Shown here in pieces: positions 53,379-60,815 of a DNA stretch of 64,000 bases. The position numbers and the translations under genes were made by a program. The notes beneath the pieces are model-generated. The model ran no database searches, was not told the origin of the DNA, and saw only the letters and a program-made list of their open reading frames with translations. Location of the stretch: positions 127,543 to 191,542 of the forward strand of contig JAWWPG010000046.1 of the NCBI GenBank assembly GCA_033850885.1, read 5' to 3'. Within the stretch, counting starts at the first letter, position 1, and each line of letters opens with the position of its first letter. The stretch is from JAWWPG01 sp033850885. Its GTDB lineage: Bacteria; Actinomycetota; Actinomycetes; Propionibacteriales; Nocardioidaceae.

Positions 53379-53756
53379 TCAGTCGGGCAGCTGGTCGAGG
53401 GCCGTCCTTACCCGATCGGTCTCCTCAGGGGTGAGGTCACGCAGCCGGTAAGCCCGACCGGCCTTGGTGAGCACTCCGGCAATCCAGGGGACATCCGTGG
53501 TGGCGGCCCGGAGCTGGTCGCGGACGACGATCCACAAGATCGGGATCTCGCCACGGTTGCGTGGTTGACCGTCGGGTTCGACGGTGACGACCTGGCAGAT
53601 GGTGGCCTCCGTCATTCCTCTTGAGGTCTCGACTGTAGTGATCTCGATCGGTCGGAACGCGACGATCTGGTCGAGCAGGTCTTCCCCGAACGCTACTGGG
53701 GGTGGGACGGATGCCACGTTGTGACGTTGCTTCTTGCCTCGTGTAGCACTGGGCAT
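53379..53756 (-). CDS. Small unknown protein of the casposon core
   Basis: A 125-residue protein I do not recognise. It begins MPSATRGKKQRHN, then a beta-rich domain (IVAFRPIEITTVETS; ICQVVTVEPDG; IPILWIVVRDQL) and a short helical tail (LTPEETDRVRTALDQL). It has no catalytic signature. The ATG at 53756 has AAAGGG upstream; a longer frame to 53810 does not. It lies in the PolB transcription unit ahead of the HTH and HNH genes. Confidence 0.65.
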   Translation of the reverse strand: MPSATRGKKQRHNVASVPPPVAFGEDLLDQIVAFRPIEITTVETSRGMTEATICQVVTVEPDGQPRNRGEIPILWIVVRDQLRAATTDVPWIAGVLTKAGRAYRLRDLTPEETDRVRTALDQLPD

Positions 53757-53856
53757 AATGCTCGCCCTTTCTGTTAACGCACACCATTTTTGGGCGTGCT
53801 GGTTTCTCACGCGACCCAGGTAGAGCCGCGTTTGGGGTAGGGATGATGGGTTCTTG

Positions 53857-54045
53857 CTAGGTCCGCGTCGGTGGGTTGCGGTCGCGTTTCTGGGCGGCGC
53901 GTTCGGATGCCAACCGTTCTACGTCGAGCGGGTTGTAGAGACGCCCTAGCGGGGTGTGCTCACAGCGGAGCTGCCCTGCGAGGGTGAGTTGTCGTACCCG
54001 CTCGGGGGAGATGTCGAGGGCTCTTGCGACATCGCTTCGTGTCAT
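53857..54045 (-). CDS. Small MerR/excisionase-like HTH protein
   Basis: A 62-residue winged-HTH protein: MTRSDVARALDISPERVRQL, then GQLRCEHTPLGRLYNPLDVERL. This is the layout of excisionases and MerR-type DNA-binding domains. The ATG at 54045 has AAGG 5 bases away; ATG 54060 is an alternative with a GATAGT box upstream that would give a leaderless message. It is divergent from the cas1 operon and may set the balance between the two. Confidence 0.7.
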   Translation of the reverse strand: MTRSDVARALDISPERVRQLTLAGQLRCEHTPLGRLYNPLDVERLASERAAQKRDRNPPTRT

Positions 54046-54142
54046 GCATGCCTTATCCATAGAGAAACTATCGCCTGCTGTAGAAGCAAAATCCAGTGGA
54101 AAGCAAGAGCCGTTCAAGATGATTTGGTGTAGCATCCATAGC
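54046..54142. promoter_or_regulatory. Divergent promoter region of the casposon core
   Basis: The 97-base gap separates the minus-strand polB side from the plus-strand cas1 side. On the plus strand TAGCAT (54130-54135) lies 7 bases before the ATG at 54143, as expected for a leaderless actinobacterial transcript. On the minus strand GATAGT lies 6 bases before ATG 54060. The stretch is AT-rich. Confidence 0.4.
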
Positions 54143-55009
54143 ATGCTCCTCCCCGGCCCTGTCCTCGGACCTGGAACGGTCGACGACCTCATTGCTGACG
54201 CCCGGCTCATGGGCAAGAAGGCCACCCAACGCATGATCATGGACTGGCAGAGCTTGGGGCTCATGGACTATCCCCAACCCCAAGGCGGCGCGGGGCGGGG
54301 CAGGGGCTCGAAGAAGGCTCTCTACTCCGGCGGTCAGCGATATCTCTTTCGCACGCTCCTGGAGAAGCGAGCCGAGGTACGCCACATCAATCCCTTGACG
54401 AACATTCCCGTCTACCTGTGGCTCTACTGGGGCGACGACTATGTCCCCCTCCGCCAGGTTCGCTTGGCTCTCACAACCTATGTCCGTAAGTTCGCACTGA
54501 CGAGTAAGGAGCGAGCAAGGCAGGTCGCGGGGCAGCTAGTCACGGAGCTGGCACACCCTGACACGTCTGATACCGACCGGAACAAGCTCCGCCGTCTTCT
54601 CTCGACGGCCATCCACAAGGGCCGCCTTGACGTGCCAGAGCTGGCCGACACCCTCGAGAACGTGTTTGACCCACACTCCACCGGTCGAGAGATCGGACCT
54701 CCCGGCCTTCAGCTCAACCCGCACCACCTGCTCGCTACGGCGGCAGCGCGGCAACGCGCAGAGCAGGCGCTGTTCACCGACACCGTACCCGACAGAGTGT
54801 TCTACGATGCGCGGGCAAGCCATTGCCACGGGTATCTCGAATTTCTGCGTGAACATCCCCAACGCGCCGGAGCGGCACTCGGTCTCACCCTCAACGGAAC
54901 TACGGCGCTCTCCAGCGAGATTCTCCACAATGCCTGCGACGACCTGGTGATCGCTCTGGGCTGGCGGCTCAGCGCAGTGGCGGCCCCCGAAGGACGACCG
55001 CATGGGTGA
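54143..55009 (+). CDS. Unknown protein translated with cas1
   Basis: A 288-residue protein. The N-terminal 60 residues look like a helix-turn-helix (DDLIADARLMGKKATQRMI, then WQSLGLMDYPQP). The middle has NIPVYLWLYWGDDYVPLRQV and a helical segment rich in charged residues. The C-terminal part is helical (LHNACDDLVIALGWRL). No named family is recognised. It overlaps the cas1 start by 8 bases, so it very probably acts with the casposase, perhaps as a DNA-end or target-binding partner. The start at 54143 is chosen for a suitably placed TAGCAT box; 54119 is an alternative. Confidence 0.7.
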   Translation: MLLPGPVLGPGTVDDLIADARLMGKKATQRMIMDWQSLGLMDYPQPQGGAGRGRGSKKALYSGGQRYLFRTLLEKRAEVRHINPLTNIPVYLWLYWGDDYVPLRQVRLALTTYVRKFALTSKERARQVAGQLVTELAHPDTSDTDRNKLRRLLSTAIHKGRLDVPELADTLENVFDPHSTGREIGPPGLQLNPHHLLATAAARQRAEQALFTDTVPDRVFYDARASHCHGYLEFLREHPQRAGAALGLTLNGTTALSSEILHNACDDLVIALGWRLSAVAAPEGRPHG

Positions 55010-56603
55010 CAGCGACAGCAGCCGCACGACTCACTGCGTGATCGCGGACGGCTACGGCATCACCCTCACCGTCCAACGTGGCCACCTCACCATCAACGAC
55101 GGCACCGGGGCCAACAGACGCACCCGCACCTACCCGCGCATCGAACGCAACCTGAGCCGGATCCTCATCCTCGGACAGAGCGGCACCATCAGCCTCGATG
55201 CCCTGCGGTGGTGTAGCGAGCGGAACATCGCAGTCACTCAACTCGACGCCGACAACAGGATCATCACCCTGGCAGCCACCCCGCGACTCGACGACGCGAG
55301 GCTACGACGCGCCCAGGCGCTTACCGCAGGCAACGCTGAAGGGCTCGCCATCGCCCGCCTCCTCCTGGCGGCAAAGATCCACGGACAGGCAGCCGTGGCT
55401 GAAACGCACCTGTCTGGTCCCGTGCTGGCTGCCTCCATCAGGCGTCATGCCGACACGGTCGCCGCGGCCACGACCATCGAGGAGTGCATAGACGCGGAGT
55501 CCCACGCCGCGAACGCCTACTACGGAGGCTGGGCTGGTACCGTCGAGATTCGCTTCACCGAAAGAGACGCTGCGTCCGTGCCTGAGCATTGGCGCGTCTT
55601 TGCGAGCCGTCGCTCACCGATCATGCGGGGCCGCACACCTCGCGTCGCCACCACCCCGATAAACGCCCTTTTGAACTACCTCTACGCTCTCGCCGAGGTC
55701 GAGGCACGGGTCGCCCTTATCACCGTCGGCCTGGACCCCGGTCTAGGAATCGTTCACGTCGATGTCAAGGCCCGCGACTCGTTAGCTCTCGACCTCCTCG
55801 AAGTCGTCCGGCCAGACGTCGACCGGTACCTCCTCGACCTCCTGCAGCGGCGGCACTTCCGTGCGCGAGACTTCCACGAGACCCGCGAAGGTAACTGCCG
55901 GCTCATGCCCGACCTCGCCCACGAGCTCGCACCGACCAGCATCACATGGGCTCACATCGTCGCCCCTTACGCTGAGCAGGTTGCCCATATGCTGACCTCC
56001 GAGAGTCGAGTCGGTCGTCCAACACCCCTGACACGTAGCAACGCGCGAGCCTCTCAAACCTCCCGCACGGCCGCCAAGCGCCGTTCGCGTGCCTCGGCCC
56101 CTCCGGTCCCGCTGGTCGCGTCTGCGTGTCGCGTCTGCGGAGTCGAACTCGCAGACCGGCAACGCCAGCTCTGCCCAGCATGCTGGCCACGAACCCGTAC
56201 CCGGCTCGCGAAGGAACGCGCTCGACGAGGTGCCGCGGAGATCGCAGCCAGGCGAGCACAAGGCAAGGATCCAACCAACACGCCGACGGCTCGGGCGACA
56301 CGCGCTGAAACTCTCTCGCGCGGTAGGCGTGCCCAGTTGGCCTGGGAGTCGGAGTCCCACGCCCCTGACGGGATGGAGCTCTCACAGATCCAGGCTGCAC
56401 TGCAGGGTGTCCCGCTGCGGCACATCGTCGCCGCCACCGGGCTCTCCCTGTCAGCGGCGTCACGGATCCGATCCGGTCAGCTGGTTCCGCACCGACGCCA
56501 CTGGCAGGCACTCGTCACGCTCAGCTTCGCCATACCGAGACCTGGCGTGGAATACCCCCGGGAGGCCCTTCTACACCCGAGCACTCGGAGAGACCGTCGG
56601 TAG
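55002..56603 (+). CDS. cas1: Cas1 casposase with C-terminal zinc finger and HTH
   Basis: A 533-residue protein. Residues 1-90 are the Cas1 beta domain (VIADGYGITLTVQRGHLTI; ILGQSGTISLDALRWCSERNI). The alpha domain has all metal ligands: Glu166 (DAESHAANAYYGG), His252 (GIVHVDVKARDS) and Glu267 with nearby Asp272/274 (LLEVVRPDVD). Residues 345-440 form a basic linker with a zinc finger (Cys376, 379, 391, 394). Residues 457-500 form an HTH (LSQIQAALQGVPLRHIVAATG). CRISPR Cas1 is about 300 residues and lacks this tail; casposases carry an HTH tail. It inserts element ends by a reaction like spacer integration. No cas2 or array is near. Confidence 0.95.
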   Translation: MGDSDSSRTTHCVIADGYGITLTVQRGHLTINDGTGANRRTRTYPRIERNLSRILILGQSGTISLDALRWCSERNIAVTQLDADNRIITLAATPRLDDARLRRAQALTAGNAEGLAIARLLLAAKIHGQAAVAETHLSGPVLAASIRRHADTVAAATTIEECIDAESHAANAYYGGWAGTVEIRFTERDAASVPEHWRVFASRRSPIMRGRTPRVATTPINALLNYLYALAEVEARVALITVGLDPGLGIVHVDVKARDSLALDLLEVVRPDVDRYLLDLLQRRHFRARDFHETREGNCRLMPDLAHELAPTSITWAHIVAPYAEQVAHMLTSESRVGRPTPLTRSNARASQTSRTAAKRRSRASAPPVPLVASACRVCGVELADRQRQLCPACWPRTRTRLAKERARRGAAEIAARRAQGKDPTNTPTARATRAETLSRGRRAQLAWESESHAPDGMELSQIQAALQGVPLRHIVAATGLSLSAASRIRSGQLVPHRRHWQALVTLSFAIPRPGVEYPREALLHPSTRRDRR

Positions 56604-56622
56604 CTGTGGTATCGATGCGTGC

Positions 56623-56982
56623 ATGACCCTTGACGAACTGCGGGAAGAGCTTCGGCGCTTCGCTGACGAACGTGACTGGCAGCAGTTCCACACCCCGAAG
56701 AACCTGGTGATGGCACTTGCCGGAGAAGTAGGTGAACTCACCGAGATCTTCCAGTGGCTCACACCCCACGAGTCCACCATCGTGATGCGAACTCCGCAGT
56801 CAGCGGCACACCTGCGTGAGGAACTCAGTGATGTGTTCGGCTACCTCGTGCGGCTGGCCGACGTCCTGGAGGTGGACCTCTTGGCCGCACTACAGGAGAA
56901 GATCCGCGTCAATGAGCAGCGGTACCCGGTGGAGAGGGCGAAGGGGAACGCTCTGAAGTACACCGACCTTCCTCGGGACTAG
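56623..56982 (+). CDS. MazG-like nucleotide pyrophosphohydrolase
   Basis: A 119-residue MazG/dCTPase-type enzyme. The metal-binding motifs are GEVGELTEIFQWL and EELSDVFGYLVRLAD, four acidic residues as required. It would hydrolyse dNTPs (often dCTP) to monophosphates. It follows cas1 by 19 bases and may be in the same transcript. It could clean the nucleotide pool or limit phage replication. Confidence 0.88.
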   Translation: MTLDELREELRRFADERDWQQFHTPKNLVMALAGEVGELTEIFQWLTPHESTIVMRTPQSAAHLREELSDVFGYLVRLADVLEVDLLAALQEKIRVNEQRYPVERAKGNALKYTDLPRD

Positions 56983-57025
56983 CCGAGCCCAGATGCGGCT
57001 CAGGTCGGGGAACACATCTGGAGTG

Positions 57026-58261
57026 TCAGGCTCCTGGCACGCGGTACTCGTAGGCGAGCGGACGAAGGTGGGACTCATCGAGCTCCCAGGGCTGGATCAA
57101 GTGGAACTGGCCACCCGAGGCCACTGGCTCTGGTCCGGAGGTGTCTAACACGATGTCGAAGACAACACCGAGAACGCACCCCGGGTAGCTGAGAGCGTTG
57201 ATCACTTCGCCGGCAGTCAGCTGGACATGCGTCCCTACACCAGTGGTGCCCTTCACCTCTATCCGGATCTGCTCATCACCACGAGTGGCCTCGTAGTCCC
57301 ACGAGCGTCGGGTGCTGGTGTCCTCTAGCCGCCAGCCCTGTGACTTGAAGTGCTTACGTACGACGTCCATGGCGCGCACCTCGACAGCCTTCCGCAACGC
57401 TGCGTCGGACATGCGGCCCAGCCCTCGGCGGCGGCGCTGACCGGTTTCGGGGAGGTCGTCGGTCATCGTCACCGGGCTCGGGCCTTTGCCGGGGTCCGGC
57501 AACTCCCCAGGTTGCAACGATCCCGGGTCCCAGCCGACGACTAGGTTGCCCATCCCCCGGTTGGCCCCGGACCTGCGGATCGCGTCTGCGACCTCGGTGC
57601 CAAGGGGGCCGCCGGGAGCAAGGCTCACTCCTTCCAGGTGGGCGATCGGCTCGATGCCGAACCGGCAAGGGTACTTGATCGTGTTCTCGGCCAGCTCGTC
57701 CTCCCAGTGCGGGGCGTGTGCAGCGACGAACGGGCCGACGAACCGGCACACATGTAGGTCCACTGTGCCTGTCAGCCACTGGGTCGACTGCACCCTCGGG
57801 CTTCCTCCGCTGTAGTGGGAGGCGATGATTACCAACCCGATGGAAGGCTGCCCCTCATACAGGGAGTCCCATTTGGGGAACCCCCATGTCCGTGTGACGA
57901 GCCCTCGCACCACATTGGTCTGGGCGGCTTCCCCGGCGTACACGGCCATTACGGCGAAGTCGAGAGCCTCGGCGGGGAGCAGGCCGCGAGCGACGGCCTG
58001 CCGGCGCACCTCGGGCACTAGCGCTTGCTGGATGTGCGGCCTACCGCGGTACCCGGGGATCCCCGGCAGCCCGAGAGACTTCATCACATAGCTCACGTTC
58101 TCGAGCTTGTAGTCCACGGATCCGTCGGAGCGGCCGTCGAGCAGCGGACGAACCTGAGCCCTGGCCCGTGACTTATTGGCGCCACCAGACTCGAGAAGGT
58201 GGAAACCTGCCTCTACGAGAAGGCGGTTCTCTTCCTGGGACCAATCTTCGTTTGTAGGCAT
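57026..58261 (-). CDS. DUF3883 (NOV-C)-domain protein, possible PD-(D/E)XK nuclease
   Basis: A 411-residue protein. The last 110 residues form a DUF3883-type domain: GWRLEDTSTRRSWDYEATRG, then RIEVKGTTGVGTHVQLTAGEV. Asp in WDYEA and E-V-K give a PD-(D/E)XK-like site. The N-terminal 250 residues are an unrecognised domain (DYKLENVSYVMKSLGLPGIPG; WGFPKWDSLYEG). DUF3883 proteins often occur beside restriction or helicase genes; no methylase is here. ATG 58261 has GGAG upstream, better than TTG 58273. Confidence 0.75.
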   Translation of the reverse strand: MPTNEDWSQEENRLLVEAGFHLLESGGANKSRARAQVRPLLDGRSDGSVDYKLENVSYVMKSLGLPGIPGYRGRPHIQQALVPEVRRQAVARGLLPAEALDFAVMAVYAGEAAQTNVVRGLVTRTWGFPKWDSLYEGQPSIGLVIIASHYSGGSPRVQSTQWLTGTVDLHVCRFVGPFVAAHAPHWEDELAENTIKYPCRFGIEPIAHLEGVSLAPGGPLGTEVADAIRRSGANRGMGNLVVGWDPGSLQPGELPDPGKGPSPVTMTDDLPETGQRRRRGLGRMSDAALRKAVEVRAMDVVRKHFKSQGWRLEDTSTRRSWDYEATRGDEQIRIEVKGTTGVGTHVQLTAGEVINALSYPGCVLGVVFDIVLDTSGPEPVASGGQFHLIQPWELDESHLRPLAYEYRVPGA

Positions 58262-58313
58262 AAGGCGCTCCAATCAGGCACCGGCAGTAAACCTAACAGT
58301 AACACAGCCTGTC

Positions 58314-58436
58314 GTAGTGCACCACTACACAGTGCTCCCAGCCCTCTTGGGCAGCCCTAGTCGGACCAGCTGCGGACGCCTGTGTGAGACCCACTGGAAC
58401 AGCTGGGGACGCCTGTGAGACACGCTGGAAACAGCC
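58314..58436. repeat. Palindrome and imperfect 33-bp tandem repeat upstream of the DUF3883 gene
   Basis: GTAGTG-CAC-CACTAC (58314-58328) is a perfect dyad. At about 58368-58435 a unit of roughly 33 bases (CAGCTG.GGACGCCTGTG followed by AGAC and CTGGAA) occurs twice with small differences and a partial third. The dyad is a likely operator; the tandem units have unknown purpose. Confidence 0.45.
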
Positions 58437-58474
58437 CCTTTCGAACTTTGATGCACGTCCTTTGCGTGTGGAGC

Positions 58475-59239
58475 TCAGTTGGATGTTGCACTCCGGACTA
58501 TTCGCTCACGACTACCAACAAAGCGTGTTGTAGATGGGTCCAGGAACTCTATGAGGTCAATGAGCGCATTTTGGATGTCACGCAGTCGATCAGCGCGGCT
58601 GCTGGGTAAAGTAGCTATTGCCAGTCTAAAACGCTCAAACCAGGCGGCAAAAGCTGGGTTATCGTAATGGCCTACGAAACCGGCGTATCCCATGCACTCA
58701 AGCCGACTTTGTTCCGTGGCTACTGCACGTGTTATAACCAAAAGTTCTCCCATTGCACGCTGCTCCCCGCGGTAGATATAAAAGTCGTCTTGGTAGCGGG
58801 AGGTGCTCGCGAAGATATCCGTGACCCGGCTTAACCGCTGAGATAGCAGAGCTGTCTCCTCTATTTCGCCCAAATCAAGAAACTGCATGTCGAGACGTAG
58901 TATTTCTAGCCACGCGAAAAACTGAGCCACAAGGAAAAGGGTATTCAGTTGCATATACTCTGGGTGTCGACGGCCGATAAATCCTCCCGGCCGCAAGATA
59001 TTATACAGTCGACTCTGCAAATCGAACGCTGACAAAAGAAGTGGATCGCGATATCGAGAGACCAGTCTGTCAGCCTGACTCTTCTTTCCTTCAGCCTCTC
59101 GCCGGCGGGCGAGTTCATCCTCGAATTGAGCCAGAGCAACACTGGACCGGCGCCTGGAACGCTCAACCCCCAAGGCCGTGGCAAGCGAGACTGCTGCCGA
59201 GATTAGAGCAACAATCAGCGCTGTCGAAGTAACCGACAC
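58475..59239 (-). CDS. Membrane-anchored cargo protein of unknown function
   Basis: A 254-residue protein: GTG start with AGGAG close by, a single N-terminal membrane helix (TALIVALISAAVSLATAL, about residues 6-23), then a basic coiled stretch (RRRSSVALAQFEDELARRREAEGK in part) and an all-helical domain (LVSRYRDPLLLSAFDLQSRLYNIL; FLVAQFFAWLEILRLD). I do not recognise a family name. The gene has lower GC than the core casposon genes. The membrane-plus-helical form recalls effector partners in defence cargo, as inference only. Confidence 0.7.
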   Translation of the reverse strand: MSVTSTALIVALISAAVSLATALGVERSRRRSSVALAQFEDELARRREAEGKKSQADRLVSRYRDPLLLSAFDLQSRLYNILRPGGFIGRRHPEYMQLNTLFLVAQFFAWLEILRLDMQFLDLGEIEETALLSQRLSRVTDIFASTSRYQDDFYIYRGEQRAMGELLVITRAVATEQSRLECMGYAGFVGHYDNPAFAAWFERFRLAIATLPSSRADRLRDIQNALIDLIEFLDPSTTRFVGSRERIVRSATSN

Positions 59240-59272
59240 GTGGTCTCCTAGGCGGTCGCGAAGACGCTACGA

Positions 59273-59812
59273 TCACACGTACTTTGACCAACCCAACCTT
59301 TTCGCCGTAGATTTCGGTATCCGACCTCTGAGAAGCCGACCAAGTGCGATAAGTTCATTCGGCGAAAGATATGACGGATTAGCCCCGATCGGAATTCTTA
59401 TCTTCTCGCAACCGATCAGCGTCGGGTCCGCCTTGATAACCGCAATCGGCAAAAATTGGCTCAGCCTTGCTGATTCGAAATCTACACAATCGGTGATCTT
59501 ATTTCTTCGCGACTTGTCTATAAGATGCTTGGGCTCAATGCCCCGAACCTGGCGTGTGGGTCCACTCGAGCGACCAATCTCGTAAATACCGGGGTCGCGC
59601 TTGCCCGTTATCCACAGAATGACTAAATCGCCCTTGGTTATCATTTGGCTGCGATAGCCAGGGCTAATTGTCCAGTCGTGAAGGTACACGCCGAATTTGT
59701 TGGCTTTGAGCCAGGGTTTCGCGGCTAGGTAGTCCCACACTTGTGTCGAATTTCCTTTGACAACCCACGCGCCGACGTCACCAGCCGATTGAAGCTCTCT
59801 CTGTACCATCAT
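59273..59812 (-). CDS. EVE-domain (PUA-like) protein
   Basis: A 179-residue protein with the EVE pattern: GAWVVKGNSTQVWDYL near the start, then TKGDLVILWITGKRDPGIYEIGR and a C-terminal ALGRLLRGRIP tail. EVE domains bind modified bases in DNA or RNA and are common in modification-dependent restriction. It stands next to low-GC cargo genes. No nuclease is fused, so a separate partner would be needed. Confidence 0.8.
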   Translation of the reverse strand: MMVQRELQSAGDVGAWVVKGNSTQVWDYLAAKPWLKANKFGVYLHDWTISPGYRSQMITKGDLVILWITGKRDPGIYEIGRSSGPTRQVRGIEPKHLIDKSRRNKITDCVDFESARLSQFLPIAVIKADPTLIGCEKIRIPIGANPSYLSPNELIALGRLLRGRIPKSTAKRLGWSKYV

Positions 59813-59839
59813 TATCCCTCACTCAACGACGATATCATT

Positions 59840-60109
59840 TCACGTATTGCGACAGCGTTGCGCCGCTTCGGGTGTTCGGTGCTTCACCGGACAGGTGCCG
59901 TGCCGGTAGATTGGCGACCGGCGCTTCCGTCCGGACCGCAGGCTGGTCGCGATGGACCGCTCGACTGAATACTTCGCATTGTCGATGGGATGGAGAGCCC
60001 GCCGAGCCCTTTTCACGACCCGGGGAGTTGCCTTGCGCTTGACTGCCCGTACGGGGTGCATGGCTCGCCTGACTCCCCGCGGCACTAGAAGTCGTGACAG
60101 GAAACCCAT
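59840..60109 (-). CDS. Small basic protein with a C-terminal Cys/His motif
   Basis: An 89-residue, strongly basic protein: MGFLSRLLVPRGVRRAMHPV, then repeated KR/RR-rich stretches, ending YRHGTCPVKHRTPEAAQRCR. The Cys/His end suggests a metal-binding or short zinc-ribbon-like motif seen at the ends of actinobacterial phage and mobile-element proteins. Function unknown. Confidence 0.55.
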   Translation of the reverse strand: MGFLSRLLVPRGVRRAMHPVRAVKRKATPRVVKRARRALHPIDNAKYSVERSIATSLRSGRKRRSPIYRHGTCPVKHRTPEAAQRCRNT

Positions 60110-60125
60110 GGGCCTGGTCCTTGCT

Positions 60126-60602
60126 TTAGCAGTGGATGCTGCCGGGTCCGTCGCCCCAATGGCAGGTGTCGACGGTGGCGCCGGTGTTGGCGACTAGGAA
60201 GGCAGTGTCTCCGGTGTTGTTCCACACGTAGTAACTCTGGCCCCAATAGCGGTTTGTGGACGTGTTGCGACCTGAGCCGGTGTGAACGCGGACACTGTGG
60301 CCCGGCCCGAGCTTGAGACTACCGAAGCCGCGGTAGACGTGTCCGGCGGTGTCATGGACCCGGAAGCCTGAGAGCGGCCTGGCGATGCTTGTGGGGTTGT
60401 AAATGGTGACAAATTCCTCGTTGAGTTTCTTGTTCGTAACCGGCAGATCGTCGCCCGGGGAGTTGTACTGGATGAACGTAAAGCGCAGCGGTGAGCCCAG
60501 CGCATTGGCCCCCTTCGTGGATGCAGCCGCATGAGCAGCGGGCATCGCCACGGCGACGGCGAGGAGACAGGTGGCGAGGGTGGCTAGAAGTCGTTTCTGC
60601 AT
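60126..60602 (-). CDS. Secreted lamin-tail-like domain protein
   Basis: A 158-residue protein. Signal peptide MQKRLLATLATCLLAVAVAM to AHAA. The mature part matches the lamin-tail domain: EEFVTIYNPTSIARPLSGFRV, FGSLKLGPGHSVRVHTGSG, YVWNNTGDTAFLV. Such exported domains probably bind surface polymers or DNA. GGAGG lies 5 bases before the ATG. It is the last cargo gene before the right end; a secreted protein is unusual casposon cargo. Confidence 0.82.
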   Translation of the reverse strand: MQKRLLATLATCLLAVAVAMPAAHAAASTKGANALGSPLRFTFIQYNSPGDDLPVTNKKLNEEFVTIYNPTSIARPLSGFRVHDTAGHVYRGFGSLKLGPGHSVRVHTGSGRNTSTNRYWGQSYYVWNNTGDTAFLVANTGATVDTCHWGDGPGSIHC

Positions 60603-60804
60603 GCGTCCTCCGGGGTAGTCATGTGGCCTCATGCTATGCCCCGTGCCGCTTTCATTGCCATTCGCTGTGATTTGCCGTCTCTCTGACCGTCAGATGGGGT
60701 GGGTGCCTCAACTGAATCCCCGAGACCTCCAACGAGCAGCTACCCGACGTGGGCTGGGGCGACAGGGGGCGGCCAGCGGGTGCGAGGACGTTCCGACAGC
60801 TCTG
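60603..60804. other. Non-coding right end of the casposon
   Basis: No gene is supported in the 200 bases between the lamin-tail gene and the right terminal inverted repeat. No further copy of the target core is seen here, unlike the left end. Confidence 0.6.
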
Positions 60805-60815
60805 TCACTTAACCC
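60805..60815. repeat. Right terminal inverted repeat of the casposon
   Basis: TCACTTAACCC, the exact reverse complement of the left end (46411-46421). It directly abuts the right copy of the 14-bp duplication. Confidence 0.95.

Larger units (their letters stand above)
46411..60815. mobile_element. Casposon (Cas1-dependent, self-synthesising transposon), 14,405 bp, inserted in tadA
   Basis: Seen directly: perfect 11-bp terminal inverted repeats, a perfect 14-bp direct repeat outside them, and a host gene split at that repeat with frame restored on removal. Inside: Cas1 with a C-terminal zinc finger and HTH (55002), family B DNA polymerase (49406), HNH nuclease (52333), HTH proteins (52787, 53857) and an unknown protein translated with cas1 (54143). 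There is no transposase, tyrosine or serine recombinase, Cas2 or CRISPR array. Known from the family: casposons carry Cas1 integrase and PolB, have terminal inverted repeats and make about 14-15 bp duplications. Flanking cargo is partly lower in GC. Insertion in a protein gene is unlike the tRNA or EF-2 targets usual in archaea. Confidence 0.93.

Noticed and set aside
55002..56603. Cas1 as part of a CRISPR-Cas system
   Set aside because: No Cas2, effector genes or repeat-spacer array is visible anywhere in the window. PolB, HNH, terminal inverted repeats and a target duplication fit a casposon instead.
46411..60815. Insertion-sequence, phage or ICE interpretation
   Set aside because: No DDE transposase, tyrosine or serine integrase, phage structural gene or conjugation gene is present.
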